Source of the DNA: Bacterioplanes sp.
Lineage (GTDB): Bacteria > Pseudomonadota > Gammaproteobacteria > Pseudomonadales > Oceanobacteraceae
Reading direction: 5' to 3'
Assembly: GCA_014859445.1 (NCBI GenBank)
Contig: JACUUC010000011.1
Span: forward strand, 1 to 64,000
Length of the DNA: 64,000 nt
In this document: piece after piece, positions 51,859-62,714 of the stretch
Layout of the letters: every line of letters begins with the position of its first letter
Numbering within the stretch: the stretch's first letter is position 1
The notes under the pieces: model-generated
Told to the model about the DNA's origin: nothing
What the model saw: the letters and a program-made list of their open reading frames with translations, nothing else
Databases searched by the model: none
Program-made: the position numbers and the translations under genes

Positions 51859-51886
51859 ATTCTACACAGGCGCATGGCCGACTCAA
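51859..51886 (-). promoter_or_regulatory. Candidate sigma-70 promoter for gltBD
   Basis: On the minus strand TTGAGT and TAGAAT are separated by 16 bases, about 95 bases upstream of the gltB start, in the gap after the DamX-like gene. The match is good but not perfect; the call rests on sequence only. Confidence 0.4.
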
Positions 51887-51912
51887 ATACGACCACACGA
51901 ATGTCCACTTTG

Positions 51913-53430
51913 TCACCGCAGTGCGTCGTGCACCGCGTCGATAGGACGAACCCATGGGGAGTTGGCTTGGATTCGAGCAGGGTATTGTTGTACCGCACGG
52001 CGCGCCGCCGTCTCATTATCGTATACCCCAGCGACAACCACAAACCAAGGTTGTTGTTGATAAACGGTTTGATACAGATACAAGCGCTGGCCTATCTCAC
52101 CCTGCCAACGTTCGCGATATTGCTGTGCGGCATTCACGTCACGCACGCCCAGCAATTGCACCACATAACCTTGGCGCTGCGATAACAAGACGGCCCCATC
52201 GAATGGAACACGAATCGCTGGCGCGCTCGTCGCTTGCTTCGCTTGCGCAACTGGCAGCGCCTGCTTCGGGGTATCCGGCTTAGCCACAACTCGTTCAACA
52301 GAGCGAGGTGCTTCCGCTGGCACTGCCGAAGGTGGAGCCACTAACGATGATGGTTGTTCAGCGGCGGATGTCGCCTGCTCGGCGGGTTCGATTGGTTCAG
52401 CGTCATTGCTAAAATTAAAATCAGTCGCCTCCGCACTCTCCAGCAAAGCCGCTAATGCCTGTTCGCGTTCAACGGTCACGACGGCCTCATCGGCTAACAT
52501 CACCTCATTGCTCAATGCTGTCGTCAGCTCCGTATTCTGAGACGAATCATCACTGCGTTGATAAACATACGCCAGCAACAAAATAGCGACCAATGCGGCA
52601 CTTCCCAAAATGTGCGTGAGCGGAAATGGCGCTTTCTGCGCACTACCCGCTACCTGATTGCTACGAGCCTTCTCCGCGGCAGTATGAGTCGCTTGCATTT
52701 TACTGGCAGCAGCCCGGTTCTGCTCGTGATCCGCTCGTTGTTGATCCTCCAATTGGGCAATCATCGGCCCAATCCACCCCTGACTCGCTGCCTGCGCAGA
52801 CTGGAGTTGAGCAGGTGATAATGTTTGCCCCAGTAGATGACGCGCCAATTGCTGACTTTCTTGCTCATCCAACGGGTCTATAGGTAAAACATGAACCGGT
52901 GCATGAGCTGGGCTACTGCGCAAGGCCTGTTCAAAGCCCGCCAAACCAAATAACGCAAACGATAAGTGCTGAGGCATCAACAAGGCCAAGTGCGCAATGT
53001 CATTCAGTGTATCCGCATCCAATTGCTCGGCATGATCAATCACCACCAGCAATTGTCCACCCATGGCATAGCGCTCGGTGGCGAATTGCGTTAATTGATC
53101 CAGTGCGTTGGCACGCTGGCTGGCCAACTGAGGCAACTGCCATTGTTGAGCCATTGCCTGCAAAAGTGCTGGAATGCCAAACGTAGGCGTCGCGGTAAAA
53201 AAAACCGTTTCATCGGGCGCTTGTCGTTGCGCTACCAAGGCGTGTGCAAGGGTCGTTTTGCCACTGCCTTCAGCCCCGATCACCGCAATCAAAAGCTCGC
53301 TGTAAGCGGACAAATGTGAAATCAATTCGACATGGCGCTGCTGAGAGGGCAAGAGCGTCACGGGAGAAGAAGACAACGTCGGCTCATCACGTTCGGCGAT
53401 GAGTGTTTCTAAATCAAAATCGTCATCCAT
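51913..53430 (-). CDS. DamX-like AAA ATPase with SPOR domain
   Basis: A 505-residue inner-membrane protein. An N-terminal AAA/ExeA-like ATPase domain has Walker A IGAEGSGKTT (about 51-60) and a Walker B-like QLLVVIDHAEQ. A single span covers about 270-290, then a proline/alanine-rich periplasmic linker leads to a C-terminal SPOR domain (about 415-500), which in relatives binds denuded septal peptidoglycan. Position after aroB is that of damX. E. coli DamX lacks this full ATPase domain, while the Pseudomonas counterpart has it. A cell-division role is inferred from SPOR. Confidence 0.88.
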   Translation of the reverse strand: MDDDFDLETLIAERDEPTLSSSPVTLLPSQQRHVELISHLSAYSELLIAVIGAEGSGKTTLAHALVAQRQAPDETVFFTATPTFGIPALLQAMAQQWQLPQLASQRANALDQLTQFATERYAMGGQLLVVIDHAEQLDADTLNDIAHLALLMPQHLSFALFGLAGFEQALRSSPAHAPVHVLPIDPLDEQESQQLARHLLGQTLSPAQLQSAQAASQGWIGPMIAQLEDQQRADHEQNRAAASKMQATHTAAEKARSNQVAGSAQKAPFPLTHILGSAALVAILLLAYVYQRSDDSSQNTELTTALSNEVMLADEAVVTVEREQALAALLESAEATDFNFSNDAEPIEPAEQATSAAEQPSSLVAPPSAVPAEAPRSVERVVAKPDTPKQALPVAQAKQATSAPAIRVPFDGAVLLSQRQGYVVQLLGVRDVNAAQQYRERWQGEIGQRLYLYQTVYQQQPWFVVVAGVYDNETAARRAVQQYPARIQANSPWVRPIDAVHDALR

Positions 53431-53454
53431 ACCCAGCTACCGCCCATGAGATAG

Positions 53455-54552
53455 TTAATGGAACAAACCCAAGGCGTCTGCCGCCGTTAAGGTTTCTTGC
53501 AACAGTGCCAATGGGACATCAGAACTGACGAAGGATTCACCAATGGCAGACAACAAGACCAAGCGGATGCGACCGTCGAGTACTTTTTTGTCGACTTGCA
53601 TGCGTGATAAATAATCGTCTACCGTCATATCACTGGGGCCAACCACAGGCAAATTTGCCTGCAGCAACAACGAACGCAATGCGGCAACTTGCTCAGCACG
53701 GAGTTTGCCCATACGGGCACATAAATCGGCCGCCATGAGCATGCCCGTTGCCACGGCTTCACCGTGCAACCATTCGCCATAGCCTTGATGCGCTTCAATC
53801 GCATGACCGAAGGTGTGGCCCAAATTTAACGTGGCGCGAACACCCGATTCGGTTTCATCTTGAGCCACAATCAAGGCCTTGTCGTGACACGAGCGCTCAA
53901 TGGCATACACCAAGGCAGACTGCTCACCGGCCATCAAGGAGCTCATATTGTCTTGTAACCACTGATAAAAAGGTGCGTCGCAAATCAATCCATACTTGAT
54001 CACTTCAGCAATGCCTGCGGATAACTCACGAGGTGGCAAGGTGGTTAGCGTATGAGTGTCTGCAATCACACATTGCGGCTGGTGAAAAGCCCCAATCATA
54101 TTTTTACCCAGTGGGTGATTGACGGCCGTTTTGCCCCCCACAGAAGAATCAACTTGTGATAACAGAGTGGTCGGTACTTGAATAAAATTAACCCCTCGCT
54201 GATACGCGGCGGCGGCAAAACCCGTCATATCGCCGATAACACCACCCCCCAATGCAATGAGCGTGGTTGTACGATTGTGTTGCTTACTCAATAGCGCATC
54301 AAAAATAAGATTCAGTGTATCCAGTGTTTTGTAGGCCTCACCGTCAGGCAATATAACCTCATCCACTTGCCAGTGCCCTACTAACGCTTGCTTCACCACA
54401 TCCAAGTACAAGGGGGCAACCGTGGTATTCGTCACAATCAATACCTGTTTGCCTTTGATGTGAGGCTCGTACAGCGCGCGCTGACCGAGCAATTGCGAAC
54501 CGATGTAAATTGGGTAACTACGATCGCCCAAAGCCACTTGAAGAGTTTGCAT
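53455..54552 (-). CDS. aroB: 3-dehydroquinate synthase
   Basis: Second step of the shikimate pathway, closing DAHP to dehydroquinate with NAD+ and a divalent metal. The 365-residue protein shows [40 protein letters not shown] and the metal-ligand histidines in [11 protein letters not shown]. It follows aroK by three bases, the conserved arrangement. Confidence 0.97.
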   Translation of the reverse strand: MQTLQVALGDRSYPIYIGSQLLGQRALYEPHIKGKQVLIVTNTTVAPLYLDVVKQALVGHWQVDEVILPDGEAYKTLDTLNLIFDALLSKQHNRTTTLIALGGGVIGDMTGFAAAAYQRGVNFIQVPTTLLSQVDSSVGGKTAVNHPLGKNMIGAFHQPQCVIADTHTLTTLPPRELSAGIAEVIKYGLICDAPFYQWLQDNMSSLMAGEQSALVYAIERSCHDKALIVAQDETESGVRATLNLGHTFGHAIEAHQGYGEWLHGEAVATGMLMAADLCARMGKLRAEQVAALRSLLLQANLPVVGPSDMTVDDYLSRMQVDKKVLDGRIRLVLLSAIGESFVSSDVPLALLQETLTAADALGLFH

Positions 54553-54555
54553 GAT

Positions 54556-55071
54556 TCAACCTTTAATTCGACGACACAAATCCAACACGACCCATTTGGG
54601 GTTACGCTGATCGGTCTCTATGACAATATCGGCAATACTGAGATACAGCGGATCACGAATGGCAAACAAATCCGCTAAGATTTTTTGAGGGTTCTCTGCC
54701 TGCAACAAAGGACGATTTTTATCCTTTGCCGTGCGAATGATTTGTTGCTCTACCGATGTTCGTAAGTAAACAACAATGCCACGACTACTTAAATGCTGGC
54801 GATTACTTTCTCGCATCACCACACCACCACCCGTGGCGAGTACGATGTCGTCGCGCTGCGTGAGCTCATCAATGGCTTGTTCTTCGCGCTCGCGGAATCC
54901 GCTTTCGCCTTCCATGTCAAAAATCCAAGGAATATTGGCGCCGCAACGCTCTTCTATCACCTTGTCTGAGTCGAAAAATTCAAGTTTCAGCTCATTAGAG
55001 AGCATGCGGCCAATGGTGCTTTTTCCTGCGCCCATTGGCCCTACTAAAAAGACAGATTGCTTACGCTTCAT
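54556..55071 (-). CDS. aroK: Shikimate kinase
   Basis: Phosphorylates shikimate with ATP. A Walker A motif, [12 protein letters not shown], begins at residue 11. The shikimate-binding [11 protein letters not shown] and GFREREEQ segments and the GGGVV loop follow. The length of 171 residues is usual. It lies three bases after pilQ and three before aroB, so pilus and aromatic genes share a transcript, as in Pseudomonas. Confidence 0.97.
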   Translation of the reverse strand: MKRKQSVFLVGPMGAGKSTIGRMLSNELKLEFFDSDKVIEERCGANIPWIFDMEGESGFREREEQAIDELTQRDDIVLATGGGVVMRESNRQHLSSRGIVVYLRTSVEQQIIRTAKDKNRPLLQAENPQKILADLFAIRDPLYLSIADIVIETDQRNPKWVVLDLCRRIKG

Positions 55072-55074
55072 ACA

Positions 55075-57171
55075 TTACCGAGTGCTCAGCGTATCCTTCA
55101 CAAGTTTAGGAGTGATAAAGACCAGCAGCTCAGTTTTCGTTTCACTGTAGTTTTTATAGCGGAATAAAGCACCAATCAACGGTAAGTCACCGAAGAACGG
55201 GGTCTTGCTCACCTGAACCACTTCTTGTGATTGGAAAATACCGCCCAACACAATGGTTTCGCCATTATTAACCAGCACTTGGGTTTTGACCGAGTTGGTA
55301 TTAATACTCGGGCCCGCAATGGTCAATTCACCTACGGAGTCTTGGTTAATGAGCAAATCCATAATGATTCGATCGTCCGGAGTGATTTGTGGCGTCACTT
55401 CCAATTTCAACACAGCAGATTTGAACGACACACTGGTCGCACCACTGGAACTCGCTTCTTGGTAAGGAATTTCCGTACCCGATTCAATGGTGGCCGTTTG
55501 ACCATCCGCTGTCATGACACGAGGTTGCGATACAATCTCACCACGACCTTCGGTTTCAATGGCTGCCAGTTCAAGATCAAGCAAGTAATCTGCTGTTTGA
55601 TAACCAATGGCAAAGCTGGTTGCCGCCGCATTGGTCACACCAAAATTCACCACGTTCGCGGAACCCAGATCAATCGTTGGGTTACCGCCACCACCGGAAG
55701 CGCGGTTAAACAAAATCTGATTGGCTTCGGTCAGTGTTTGCTGACTACCGCCTGCGGTAGTCCAGTTGCTGCCATTATTTTGGAACGCAGCACCGCCCCA
55801 CTTCACGCCCATCTCTTCGCCGACGCTGGTGTTGGCAATCACGATACGCGCTTCGATCAACACCTGACGCACGGGTACATCCAACATGGCCAATGCCTCA
55901 CGAACACGCTCTAACGTAGCGGCCGTATCCTTCATCAGCAGAGTATTGGTACGACCATCAACGACCGCAGAGCCGCGAGGGGACAACAAACCATTCTCAG
56001 CGGTTAACAGCGCGGCCAAATCGGTGGCTTTAGCGTATTTCAGCTGCATGTATTCGGTGACCAACGGGGCTAACTCTTCGACTTGACGAACCGCCTCTAA
56101 TTCCACTTTTTCACGCGCCGCAATTTCTTCCGCCGGTGCAATCAGTAATACAGAGCCCATTTGGCGCTTACCCAACCCCTTGGTTTTCAAAACCAAATCA
56201 AGCGCTTGGTCCCATGGCACATTTTGTAGGCGCAAGGTGATGCTGCCCTGAACCGAATCCGACGCCACCAAATTTAACCCAGTGAAATCAGCGATCAACT
56301 GCAGTACCGCACGCACTTCAATATTTTGGAAATTCAGTGACAATTTCTCACCTGTGTAAGGGAATTGTTTCTTACGCTCCTCGATTTGTTCTTTGGCGGG
56401 GAACGATACGTTAATCGATAACAAACGGTCTGTTTGGTAAGCCAAATACTCGAAATCATCCGACGTCGGCTCAATCACGATTCGCGCCGAACCTTCTTCG
56501 GTACGTGCATCAACGAATCGAACAGGCGTGGCAAAATCCGTCACATCCAGTCGACGACTCAGGTTTTCTGGTAAGCGCACACCTTTTAAATCAGCAATGA
56601 TGCGAGAGCCTTCGCGACGAATGTTCGCAGCCGCTTTGTCATCGCTCAGCATGATCTGAACTTGACCATCACCCAACTCACCGCGGCGAAAATCGACATT
56701 GACAATTCTAAAGCCAGCGTCAGCTGAAGCAGCCACTAAATCAGCAGGTGCCGCAGGCTGAAATACGGCGGCACCTTGTGATTGTCCGATGCGCAGCACA
56801 AGCGTTTGACCGTCTGTACGGCTGGTGTAATCCACCATACGAGTTAAATTCACCACCAAACGCGTGCGATCATTCGTAGAAACAATCATGGCGGTACGCG
56901 CGTTACCCTGACCAATTTGATAGCGTTTCGAGGTCAATGCGCTCGACACACCCGGCAAATCCACGGCTATCCGTGCGGGCTTTTCAATCGTGTAACCACT
57001 AATGGCTGGCGGAGTACCATTGAAATCCATCTCGATTTCAGTGACATCGCCTGGCAGTGAAGAAAAACGAATATCTGTTAACTCGACGCTGTGACTGTAA
57101 GCCGCCATCATGGCCAACATTGCCAATGAGGCAGATTTCAGCAAGGCGCGAAAGCCTGTAATTCCATTCAT
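55075..57171 (-). CDS. pilQ: Type IV pilus secretin PilQ
   Basis: Outer-membrane secretin through which the pilus passes. A signal peptide (about 1-28) is followed by two AMIN domains (about 30-128 and 150-255), a secretin/TonB short N-terminal domain (about 275-350), a NolW domain (from about 370) and the C-terminal secretin pore (about 440-695), ending in LVFITPKLVKD. AMIN domains bind peptidoglycan. The 698-residue length is normal. It is the last of pilMNOPQ. Confidence 0.97.
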   Translation of the reverse strand: MNGITGFRALLKSASLAMLAMMAAYSHSVELTDIRFSSLPGDVTEIEMDFNGTPPAISGYTIEKPARIAVDLPGVSSALTSKRYQIGQGNARTAMIVSTNDRTRLVVNLTRMVDYTSRTDGQTLVLRIGQSQGAAVFQPAAPADLVAASADAGFRIVNVDFRRGELGDGQVQIMLSDDKAAANIRREGSRIIADLKGVRLPENLSRRLDVTDFATPVRFVDARTEEGSARIVIEPTSDDFEYLAYQTDRLLSINVSFPAKEQIEERKKQFPYTGEKLSLNFQNIEVRAVLQLIADFTGLNLVASDSVQGSITLRLQNVPWDQALDLVLKTKGLGKRQMGSVLLIAPAEEIAAREKVELEAVRQVEELAPLVTEYMQLKYAKATDLAALLTAENGLLSPRGSAVVDGRTNTLLMKDTAATLERVREALAMLDVPVRQVLIEARIVIANTSVGEEMGVKWGGAAFQNNGSNWTTAGGSQQTLTEANQILFNRASGGGGNPTIDLGSANVVNFGVTNAAATSFAIGYQTADYLLDLELAAIETEGRGEIVSQPRVMTADGQTATIESGTEIPYQEASSSGATSVSFKSAVLKLEVTPQITPDDRIIMDLLINQDSVGELTIAGPSINTNSVKTQVLVNNGETIVLGGIFQSQEVVQVSKTPFFGDLPLIGALFRYKNYSETKTELLVFITPKLVKDTLSTR

Positions 57172-57174
57172 ATC

Positions 57175-57723
57175 TTATTCTCCACCCAATCCAACAAGGG
57201 CTAATGTTCGAGGGCGCTCAATCCAGCCACCAAGACCATTAGGTACTATTTCAATTAAGTTAATTCGGTATTCTGAAATATCCGTAATTCGCCCGTGATT
57301 TTGACCGATATACTGGCCGGTTTTGATTCTAACGACGCCACCGCTACCGTCACGAATCAATGCCCACAAAGCACCCTCTGCGCCTTGCATGGTACCGACC
57401 ATGCTGAGATCTCCGATCGGGAAACGTTCAAGATGCTCACGCGGACGATCAAGATTCGGACGCACCGATGCCAAGTCAGATTTCACAGCAATTGAGGTAT
57501 CAACCACCACAGGCAATTCGAATGGTGAGCGCAAACCGGCTGCACTATAACTGAAAAACTCATACGGTTTAAAGACCGGTATGGGCTCAATCCGACCACG
57601 AGGCTTTGACAAGGTGTCATCAACAAATTGTTTAAGGTCACGAGTATCGGCGGATGAAGAGCAGCCTGTCAGCAATCCCACGGCCAACGTGATCGCCACA
57701 CCAGTAATTAGAGACGATTTCAT
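57175..57723 (-). CDS. pilP: Type IV pilus lipoprotein PilP
   Basis: Inner-membrane lipoprotein linking PilNO to the secretin. The signal peptide ends in LLTGC (C21). The linker contains FVDDTLSKPRGRIEPIP, and the C-terminal beta domain (about 95-180) shows GTMQGAEGALWALIRDGSGGVVRI-like strands. Length is 182 residues. It overlaps pilO by four bases. Confidence 0.95.
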   Translation of the reverse strand: MKSSLITGVAITLAVGLLTGCSSSADTRDLKQFVDDTLSKPRGRIEPIPVFKPYEFFSYSAAGLRSPFELPVVVDTSIAVKSDLASVRPNLDRPREHLERFPIGDLSMVGTMQGAEGALWALIRDGSGGVVRIKTGQYIGQNHGRITDISEYRINLIEIVPNGLGGWIERPRTLALVGLGGE

Positions 57724-58367
57724 CGGCGACCTCCTTCATCGGCGCTGTACTGATACGTTTTCGCCAATATGTTCATCTTTAATTGGCCAGCCTGTGCGCC
57801 CTTACCGATACTAAAATCATGCAATGTCACAATTCGTGGCAAAGACGCAACCGAGGAAACAAACGCCCCCATCTCATGGTAGCCACCGACGACTTCGATT
57901 TTGATGGGCAACTCACGGTAAAACTCTGTTTGCACAATGCGATCTGGATCAATGGCCACCAGGGTTAACCCAGCACTTAATGCGGCAGCACTGATATCAT
58001 CAATCAAGCCAGGAACTTCGGTATCTCGCGGCAGCTGCTTCAGCAACGAACCAAAACTGTCTTCCATCTCTTTCAGCTGATCTTTGTATTGATCCAGGTT
58101 GGCTACACGGAAGGCTTTATTTTCAAAATCCCCTTTCAACACTCGCTCACGATTTTGTGCATGGCTCGCCGTATCTTTATTGGCTTGCACCATAAAGAAA
58201 TAACCACCCACCAAAACAGAAACGAATAAGATGACACAGAAAATAATCTTACCTAATACAGGCCAAGAGCCTGTATTTTCCCAATCAATGTTATTGAGAT
58301 CATCAATATTTAGCTCTTTTGCTTTCTCAAGCATTTCTTGCCAATTAGTGTCTTTTAATGATGCCAC
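57720..58367 (-). CDS. pilO: Type IV pilus assembly protein PilO
   Basis: Bitopic inner-membrane protein forming heterodimers with PilN. The first 35 residues are cytosolic, one span covers about 37-60, a coiled coil (about 65-110) follows, and a ferredoxin-like periplasmic domain ends the protein. EVVGGYHEMGAFVSSVASLPRIV is typical of PilO. Length is 215 residues. The ATG directly follows the pilN stop. Confidence 0.95.
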   Translation of the reverse strand: MASLKDTNWQEMLEKAKELNIDDLNNIDWENTGSWPVLGKIIFCVILFVSVLVGGYFFMVQANKDTASHAQNRERVLKGDFENKAFRVANLDQYKDQLKEMEDSFGSLLKQLPRDTEVPGLIDDISAAALSAGLTLVAIDPDRIVQTEFYRELPIKIEVVGGYHEMGAFVSSVASLPRIVTLHDFSIGKGAQAGQLKMNILAKTYQYSADEGGRR

Positions 58368-58921
58368 TTAACGCTCCTCCCCATCCGTTTTGGGTTCGAC
58401 TCGTGTCATCGTGACCTCAAATTCATGAACGCCTTCTGATTTTGCTTGCACACGAATCAGTGTCGGATCACTGAACCAATCGGACTGATCATAATTACGA
58501 ATCAATGACGATACGCGATTGGTTGACTTCGCCACGCCCTTAACATTGATCTGAGTGTTTTTGATATCGATCGAGGTGTAATACAAGTCATCAGGAATGG
58601 CGCGAGCCATTTCATCAAAAATACGCACAATAATTGGACGATTACCCTGCAACGCCTGAATCAACTCCATACGCTCAATCAGTTGTTGGCGCGTTTCACG
58701 CAAATTTCGAATCTCATCGATTTTGGCGTCCAATACGTTCATTTCTTGGGTAATAAACTGGTTGCGCTGATTTTGTGCCGCCAACACACCTAAATAGTAC
58801 TCATTGACCACATAAACCAATGCTGCAGCCGCAATGACGACAGCCGCCATCACACCGTAATACTCCTGATTACGCTGTTTACGTCGTTCTTCTCGCCAAG
58901 GGAGGAGGTTAATTTTTGCCA

Positions 58922-58922
<1 letters not shown>
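58368..58922 (-). CDS. pilN: Type IV pilus assembly protein PilN
   Basis: Bitopic inner-membrane partner of PilO and PilM. The start at 58922 gives the hallmark cytosolic N-terminus AKINLLPWREE, which binds PilM, then one span (about 20-40), a coiled coil and a periplasmic domain. The protein is 184 residues. The frame is open ten codons further upstream but lacks similarity there. Its ATG overlaps the pilM stop by one base. Confidence 0.95.
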
Positions 58923-60084
<1,162 letters not shown>

Positions 60085-60092
60085 AAAAGCCT

Positions 60093-60098
60093 TATAAT
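60093..60098 (+). promoter_or_regulatory. Candidate -10 element for ponA
   Basis: A perfect TATAAT on the plus strand lies 53 bases before the ponA ATG, with no strong -35 sequence. Its upstream region overlaps the pilM promoter, so the two could compete. Confidence 0.35.
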
Positions 60099-60150
60099 GC
60101 TCGAACCCGCATAACCACTGGCTTCTACAGACAATTGGCAAACTTTTTTT

Positions 60151-62649
60151 ATGATTAAGTCACACCATGTACTGCGTTTCTTTTTTTGGCTCGTTATGTC
60201 CACGATCGGCGGCGCCGGAATTGTCTTGCTTGGCATTTATTTGTACTTAGCACCGACCCTTCCTAATACAGAACAGCTGAAAGATATCGAATTGCAAGTG
60301 CCATTACGCGTTTTTAGTGCCGATGGCCTACTCATCAGTGAATTTGGCGAGCAGCGACGCAATCCCATTCGTTATGAAGACATTCCTCCCCTATTCATTG
60401 ATGCGCTACTGGCGTCCGAAGACGACGCGTTTTTTGAACACAGCGGTATCGATTTGAAAGGTTTGACGCGAGCGGCACTCGAGCTCATCCGTACCGGCCA
60501 AAAGCGTTCTGGCGGCAGTACCATCACCATGCAGGTCGCTAAGAACTATTACCTTTCCAGTGAAAAAACCTTTACCCGTAAATTCACAGAAATCTTACTC
60601 GCCCTGCGTATCGAACAAGCCTTAAGCAAGGAAGAAATCTTAGAACTGTATGTGAATAAAATTTTTCTTGGTCGACGCGCTTACGGCATCGAAGCAGCGG
60701 CACAAATTTACTATGGTCAATCCATTAACACCCTAGACCTTGCGCAGATTGCCATGATTGCCGGATTACCGCAGGCACCTTCGGCGGCCAACCCCATCAG
60801 CAACCCCGATCGTGCCCGCGATCGACGCAATTATGTTCTTGCGCGCATGCGTACGCTCAACAAAATCAGCGATGAAGAATTTCAACGTGCTGCGCGCGCT
60901 CCGATTACCGCTCGACAGCATGGTCTTGCCAGCGAATTGAGCGCACCATACATTGCGGAAATGGCACGCCAAGAAGCCGTACAACGCTTTGGTAATGATG
61001 CGTATACCGCCGGATATACCATTCATACCACCATCGACTCACGTCGTCAGCAAGCCGCGAATCGCGCCCTGCAAACCGGCTTACTCAGCTACGATCGCGA
61101 TCATGGTTTCCGAGGCGCAGAAACCGCACTACCGATACGCTACCTACAAACACCAGATGATGACACACTCAGTGAATGGCTAAACCAAGCACAAGATCGT
61201 TACGACATCGATTGGTTAACGACATTCCAACAATGGGATCAACATCTTCGACGCCAACCGAACCTTGGTTTGATTGCCCCCGCCGTTGTGATGAGTGTTG
61301 ATGATCATGGGGGCTGGGTTTATCAAAGCAACAAACCACCACAACGACTGCCGATGTCTGGCTTGACCTGGGCCAAGCGCTACATCAACGTCAATGTTAT
61401 TGGTGACGAGATCAAAAGACCTAGCGAAGTGATTGCCGCAGGGCAGCCAATCTGGCTTTATGAAACCACAACAGGGCTACAACTGGCGCAACCACCCGAA
61501 GTTGAGGGATCGTTAGTGTCGTTACGCCCCGACGATGGTGCCATTCAGGCATTGGTTGGCGGCTTCTCCTTCAGTAACAATCAATTCAATCGTGCGATTC
61601 AAGCAGAACGACAACCCGGCTCGGCATTCAAACCGTTTGTGTATGCCGCGGCATTAGAGCGTGGTTTCACCGCAGCCACCATCATCAATGATGCGCCGGT
61701 CGTGTTTGATGATGCGAATTTAGAAAATACGTGGCGACCACAAAATAACTCCGGCACTTTCTATGGGCCAACACGCTTGCGCGAAGCGCTGTATCGGTCG
61801 CAAAACCTCGTATCCATTCGCATTTTGAATCAAATTGGAGCCGGTTATGCCACACGTTACATCGCCAATTTCGGCATACCACGAGAAAAAATGAATCGAG
61901 ATCTTTCCTTAGCCTTAGGCGCCTCGGCGTTGACCCCCATGGAATTAGCAACGGGCTTTGCCATCTTGGCGAATGGCGGTTACGCCATCGAACCCTATTT
62001 GATCGACCGCATTGAAAACGACCGTGGCGACGTACTTTATCAACACCATCCAGCCACCGTGTGTTATTTATGCGAAAAGCACGCATCGAAAACCGATGTT
62101 GAGTCAGAGGCTGCCTCAGCACTTGGCTTAACCGAAGCGCCGTCTTCTCGACCGATTGCCCCACGGGTCATGGATGAACGCGTCAATTTCATTCTATTCA
62201 GCATGCTCCAAGATGTGGTGAAACGGGGCACAGGACGTCGCGCACTGGTGCTCAATCGCAATGACTTGGCGGGTAAAACCGGCACCACCAACGACCAAAA
62301 AGATGGCTGGTTTGGTGGCTATAGCCGAGACCTAGCGACGACCGTTTGGGTGGGGTTCGACCAACCGGTAACACTTGGGCGTTGGGCGTATGGCAGCAAT
62401 ACCGCGCTACCAATCTGGGTCGACTACAACCAAACCGCGCTCAATGGCGTCCCCGAACGCCCCATTGAGCAACCCGAAGGCGTCGTCAGTGTGCGCATTG
62501 ATCCAGACACAGGGCTACAAGCACGCCCAGGGCAAACCAATGCGATTTTCGAGTACTTCCGAGAAGAGAATATTCCGGAAATGCCACTGTCCGCACCGAA
62601 TGGTTACGATCATGACGGCGGCGACTTCATACCAGAGCAATTGTTTTAA
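60151..62649 (+). CDS. mrcA: Penicillin-binding protein 1A
   Basis: Bifunctional peptidoglycan glycosyltransferase and transpeptidase of the inner membrane (mrcA/ponA). One span (about 8-32) precedes the glycosyltransferase domain (about 55-230) with the catalytic glutamate in ASEDDAFFEHSG. A PBP1A-specific OB-like domain lies near 320-430. The transpeptidase has SAFK (active serine in GSAFKPF), SQN and KTG (in LAGKTGTTND). Length is 832 residues. No clear ribosome binding site precedes the ATG. It is divergent from pilM, as in Pseudomonas. Confidence 0.96.
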   Translation: MIKSHHVLRFFFWLVMSTIGGAGIVLLGIYLYLAPTLPNTEQLKDIELQVPLRVFSADGLLISEFGEQRRNPIRYEDIPPLFIDALLASEDDAFFEHSGIDLKGLTRAALELIRTGQKRSGGSTITMQVAKNYYLSSEKTFTRKFTEILLALRIEQALSKEEILELYVNKIFLGRRAYGIEAAAQIYYGQSINTLDLAQIAMIAGLPQAPSAANPISNPDRARDRRNYVLARMRTLNKISDEEFQRAARAPITARQHGLASELSAPYIAEMARQEAVQRFGNDAYTAGYTIHTTIDSRRQQAANRALQTGLLSYDRDHGFRGAETALPIRYLQTPDDDTLSEWLNQAQDRYDIDWLTTFQQWDQHLRRQPNLGLIAPAVVMSVDDHGGWVYQSNKPPQRLPMSGLTWAKRYINVNVIGDEIKRPSEVIAAGQPIWLYETTTGLQLAQPPEVEGSLVSLRPDDGAIQALVGGFSFSNNQFNRAIQAERQPGSAFKPFVYAAALERGFTAATIINDAPVVFDDANLENTWRPQNNSGTFYGPTRLREALYRSQNLVSIRILNQIGAGYATRYIANFGIPREKMNRDLSLALGASALTPMELATGFAILANGGYAIEPYLIDRIENDRGDVLYQHHPATVCYLCEKHASKTDVESEAASALGLTEAPSSRPIAPRVMDERVNFILFSMLQDVVKRGTGRRALVLNRNDLAGKTGTTNDQKDGWFGGYSRDLATTVWVGFDQPVTLGRWAYGSNTALPIWVDYNQTALNGVPERPIEQPEGVVSVRIDPDTGLQARPGQTNAIFEYFREENIPEMPLSAPNGYDHDGGDFIPEQLF

Positions 62650-62653
62650 GCCA

Positions 62654-62694
62654 TAAAAAAACCGCTCGGCAATACAGTGTATTGCCGAGCGGTT
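62654..62694 (-). terminator. Rho-independent terminator after the FAD-linked dehydrogenase gene
   Basis: A perfect 16-bp stem with a 3-base loop is followed on the minus strand by a run of six or seven T. It lies between converging genes, 20 bases past the dehydrogenase stop. On the plus strand it follows mrcA but lacks a T run. Confidence 0.9.
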
Positions 62695-62714
62695 CGATGC
62701 CGTCAGTAAATGAC

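Noticed and set aside
55231-55914. Plus-strand open frame of 227 codons opposite pilQ
   Set aside because: It is a shadow of the pilQ coding frame; its histidine-, arginine- and threonine-rich translation shows no domain.
62040-62110. C-x-x-C pair in a PBP1A loop (CYLCEK) as a possible metal site
   Set aside because: Cysteine pairs occur in this variable loop of other gammaproteobacterial PBP1A proteins as I recall; there is no further ligand evidence.
61685-62164. Minus-strand open frame of 159 codons opposite mrcA
   Set aside because: It is antisense to the PBP1A transpeptidase region and rich in arginine and histidine; a reading-frame shadow.
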